Part shown: positions 57,666 to 59,347 of the stretch, piece after piece
How the letters are laid out: every line of letters starts with the position of its first letter
Numbering within the stretch: position 1 is the stretch's first letter
Origin: Streptomyces sp. OR43
Lineage (GTDB): Bacteria > Actinomycetota > Actinomycetes > Streptomycetales > Streptomycetaceae
Direction: 5' to 3'
Assembly (NCBI RefSeq): GCF_008042275.1
Contig: NZ_RDBK01000043.1
Coordinates: 3,666,076-3,725,422, forward strand
DNA: 59,347 bases
Made by a program: the position numbers and the translations under genes
Notes under the pieces: model-generated
Seen by the model: the letters and a program-made list of their open reading frames with translations, nothing else
The model's database searches: none
What the model was told of the DNA's origin: nothing

Positions 57666-59006
57666 TCAGACCCCGGCGAACGCCTGCTCCAGGACGTCGA
57701 GGCCCTCGTTGAGCAGGTCCTCGCCGATCACCAGCGGCGGCAGGAAGCGCAGGACGTTGCCGTACGTGCCACAGGTCAGCACGAGCACGCCCTCGGCGTG
57801 GCAGGCCTTCGCGAGCTGCGCGGCGGCCTCCGGGTTCGGGTCCTTCGTCCCCGCCTTCACCAGCTCGATCGCGATCATCGCGCCGCGGCCGCGGATGTCA
57901 CCGATGACGCCCCCGTTGGGAAGCTTCGACCGCATCTCCGCGAGCCGGCCCTTCATGACCTCCTCGATGCGCTTCGCCTTCCCGTTCAGGTCCAGCTCGC
58001 GCATCGTCTCGATGGCGCCGAGCGCACCCGCGCAGGCGACCGGGTTCCCGCCGTAGGTGCCGCCGAGGCCACCGGCGTGCGCGGCGTCCATGATCTCGGC
58101 GCGGCCGGTCACGGCGGAGAGCGGAAGGCCGCCCGCGATGCCCTTGGCGGTCGTGATCAGGTCCGGGACGATGCCTTCGTCCTCGCACGCGAACCACTGG
58201 CCGGTGCGGCAGAAGCCGGACTGGATCTCGTCGGCGACGAAGACGATGCCGTTGTCCTTGGCGAACTGCGCGATGGCCGGCAGGAAGCCCTTCGCCGGCT
58301 CGATGAAGCCGCCCTCGCCGAGGACCGGCTCGATGATGATCGCGGCGACGTTCTCCGCGCCGATCTGCTTGGTGATCTGGTCGATGGCCTGGGCGGACGC
58401 CTCCGCGCCGGCGTTCTCCGCGCCGGTCGGCCAACGGTAGCCGTAGGCCACCGGGACGCGGTAGACCTCGGGCGCGAACGGACCGAAGCCGTGCTTGTAC
58501 GGCATGTTCTTGGCGGTCAGCGCCATCGTGAGGTTGGTCCGGCCGTGGTAGCCGTGGTCGAAGACGACGACCGCGGTGCGCTTGGTGTGGGCGCGGGCGA
58601 TCTTCACCGCGTTCTCGACGGCCTCGGCGCCCGAGTTGAACAGCGCGGACTTCTTGGCGTGGTCGCCCGGGGTGAGTTCGGCGAGCTGCTCGCAGACCTC
58701 GACGTAGCCCTCGTACGGCGTGACCATGAAACAGGTGTGGGTGAAGTCGGCGAGCTGGGCGGAGGCCCGGCGCACGACGGCCTCGGCGGAGGCGCCGACG
58801 GACGTCACGGCGATGCCGGAACCGAAGTCGATCAGACGGTTCCCGTCCACGTCCTCGATGATCCCGCCGCCCGCGCGGGCGGTGAACACCGGCAGGGTGG
58901 AGCCCACACCTGCGGCGACCGTCGCGAGCCGGCGAGCCTGCAGCTCCACGGACTTCGGGCCGGGAATGGCAGTGACGACGCGGCGCTCCTGCGGAATTGC
59001 GGTCAT
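57666..59006 (-). CDS. gabT: 4-aminobutyrate aminotransferase
   Basis: A 446-residue class III aminotransferase that converts GABA and 2-oxoglutarate to succinate semialdehyde and glutamate. Motifs: FNSGAEAVENAVKIARAHTK (PLP phosphate), DHGYHGRTNLTMALT, IIIEPVLGEGGF, the Asp of FVADEIQSGFCRTGQWFACE, the Schiff-base Lys in LITTAKGIAGGLPLSAVTGR, and GGTYGGNPVACAGAL. ATG 59006 follows AGGAG by 7 bases. It completes the route from polyamine-derived aminoaldehydes through GABA. A dedicated succinate semialdehyde dehydrogenase is not in the window. Confidence 0.94.
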   Translation of the reverse strand: MTAIPQERRVVTAIPGPKSVELQARRLATVAAGVGSTLPVFTARAGGGIIEDVDGNRLIDFGSGIAVTSVGASAEAVVRRASAQLADFTHTCFMVTPYEGYVEVCEQLAELTPGDHAKKSALFNSGAEAVENAVKIARAHTKRTAVVVFDHGYHGRTNLTMALTAKNMPYKHGFGPFAPEVYRVPVAYGYRWPTGAENAGAEASAQAIDQITKQIGAENVAAIIIEPVLGEGGFIEPAKGFLPAIAQFAKDNGIVFVADEIQSGFCRTGQWFACEDEGIVPDLITTAKGIAGGLPLSAVTGRAEIMDAAHAGGLGGTYGGNPVACAGALGAIETMRELDLNGKAKRIEEVMKGRLAEMRSKLPNGGVIGDIRGRGAMIAIELVKAGTKDPNPEAAAQLAKACHAEGVLVLTCGTYGNVLRFLPPLVIGEDLLNEGLDVLEQAFAGV

Positions 59007-59347
59007 GCGGGGCTCCTGGGGGGTGTTTCGGACGCTTCTCTTTCTGCAGGCTAGGGGCGTGGGAGGGGGCGCGGCATGCTCCGATCGGGAGTGGTGGGGC
59101 GCGTGTCCTTGTCCGCGACGGACAGAAGGTGATGCGGGCGCGTGTGCCTTTCTGCCCGTGACGGACAGGAAAAGGCGGCGGGGCGGTACGGAGGTGGCCG
59201 CCCCCGGTACGGGAAGTGGCCGCTCCCCGGTACTGGATGTGGCGGGCCCCGGACCCGTCACTATCCGGGCGCGTTGCTGAACTCACCGTGTGCGCGCACT
59301 AGATTGGCCGGTGCAGCGGTCGGACCTGGCTGGTCAGGGGGCAACGG
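59007..59347. promoter_or_regulatory. Gene-free region upstream of gabT with tandem repeats
   Basis: No gene is seen. Two imperfect copies of a GCGCGTGT...GACGGACAG unit start near 59099 and 59139. Three imperfect copies of GTGGCCGC-CCCGGTAC-GGA (about 22 bases) start near 59193, 59216 and 59239. These are likely operators for divergent control of gabT and a gene beyond the right edge (in Streptomyces often a regulator). Confidence 0.5.

Overview
The window is a high-GC actinobacterial chromosome segment, almost certainly Streptomyces. The evidence is near-uniform GC-rich codon use, a WhiG sporulation sigma factor, and a housekeeping block in the order known from Streptomyces (dprA-whiG ... 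rpsB-tsf-pyrH-frr-cdsA-rlmN). Family names are from recognition of the protein sequences; no searches were run.

Layout. (1) 1-9109: an inverted yifB/comM fragment at the left edge, then dprA, whiG, a TetR-type regulator, an M23-like membrane protein, and the translation/pyrimidine/lipid block rpsB-tsf-pyrH-frr-cdsA. (2) About 9209-25046: a 15.8-kb integrated element of the actinomycete integrative and conjugative element (AICE) type, inserted at the 5' end of rlmN. It is bounded by a 44-bp imperfect direct repeat (27 bp perfect) that includes the rlmN start codon. It carries int and xis, an iteron-like TGCGTCA array, a P-loop ATPase, a prim-pol, a C5 methyltransferase, a frameshifted zinc-ribbon gene, a CAGGGAG array, an FtsK-like transfer protein, a chain of overlapping small spread-type genes, a GntR/UTRA (KorSA-like) regulator with an operator cluster, and cargo: a P-loop kinase, an AT-rich HEPN-domain gene, a PIN-domain gene and small unknowns. 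Insertion separates the native rlmN promoter from rlmN; the element supplies a new 5' end. (3) 25025-30201: rlmN, then a TPP riboswitch controlling thiB-thiP-thiQ. (4) 30378-33504: a LOG-family protein and an ABC transporter pair. (5) 33708-38762 and 47048-54227, with gabT at 57666-59006: two polyamine/GABA blocks. Block one is an aminotransferase with an Lrp regulator, divergent from an aldehyde dehydrogenase followed by a PotD-like lipoprotein. Block two is aldehyde dehydrogenase-PotD-PotA-PotB-PotC-FAD oxidoreductase. Together with GABA transaminase they can import polyamines and convert them through aminoaldehydes and GABA toward succinate. (6) Between these: a membrane protein, a serine hydrolase, a two-component system, a SAM methyltransferase, a GDPD, adenosine deaminase, a DUF4190 protein and a NADAR protein. 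(7) Near the right end: a GH18 chitinase with a DasR-type operator, and a PAP2 phosphatase.

The most interesting part is the right arm of the element. There a GntR regulator, a P-loop kinase and a HEPN RNase-like protein are translationally coupled (GTGA and TAATG overlaps) behind an operator cluster. This looks like a regulated effector module riding on a conjugative element.
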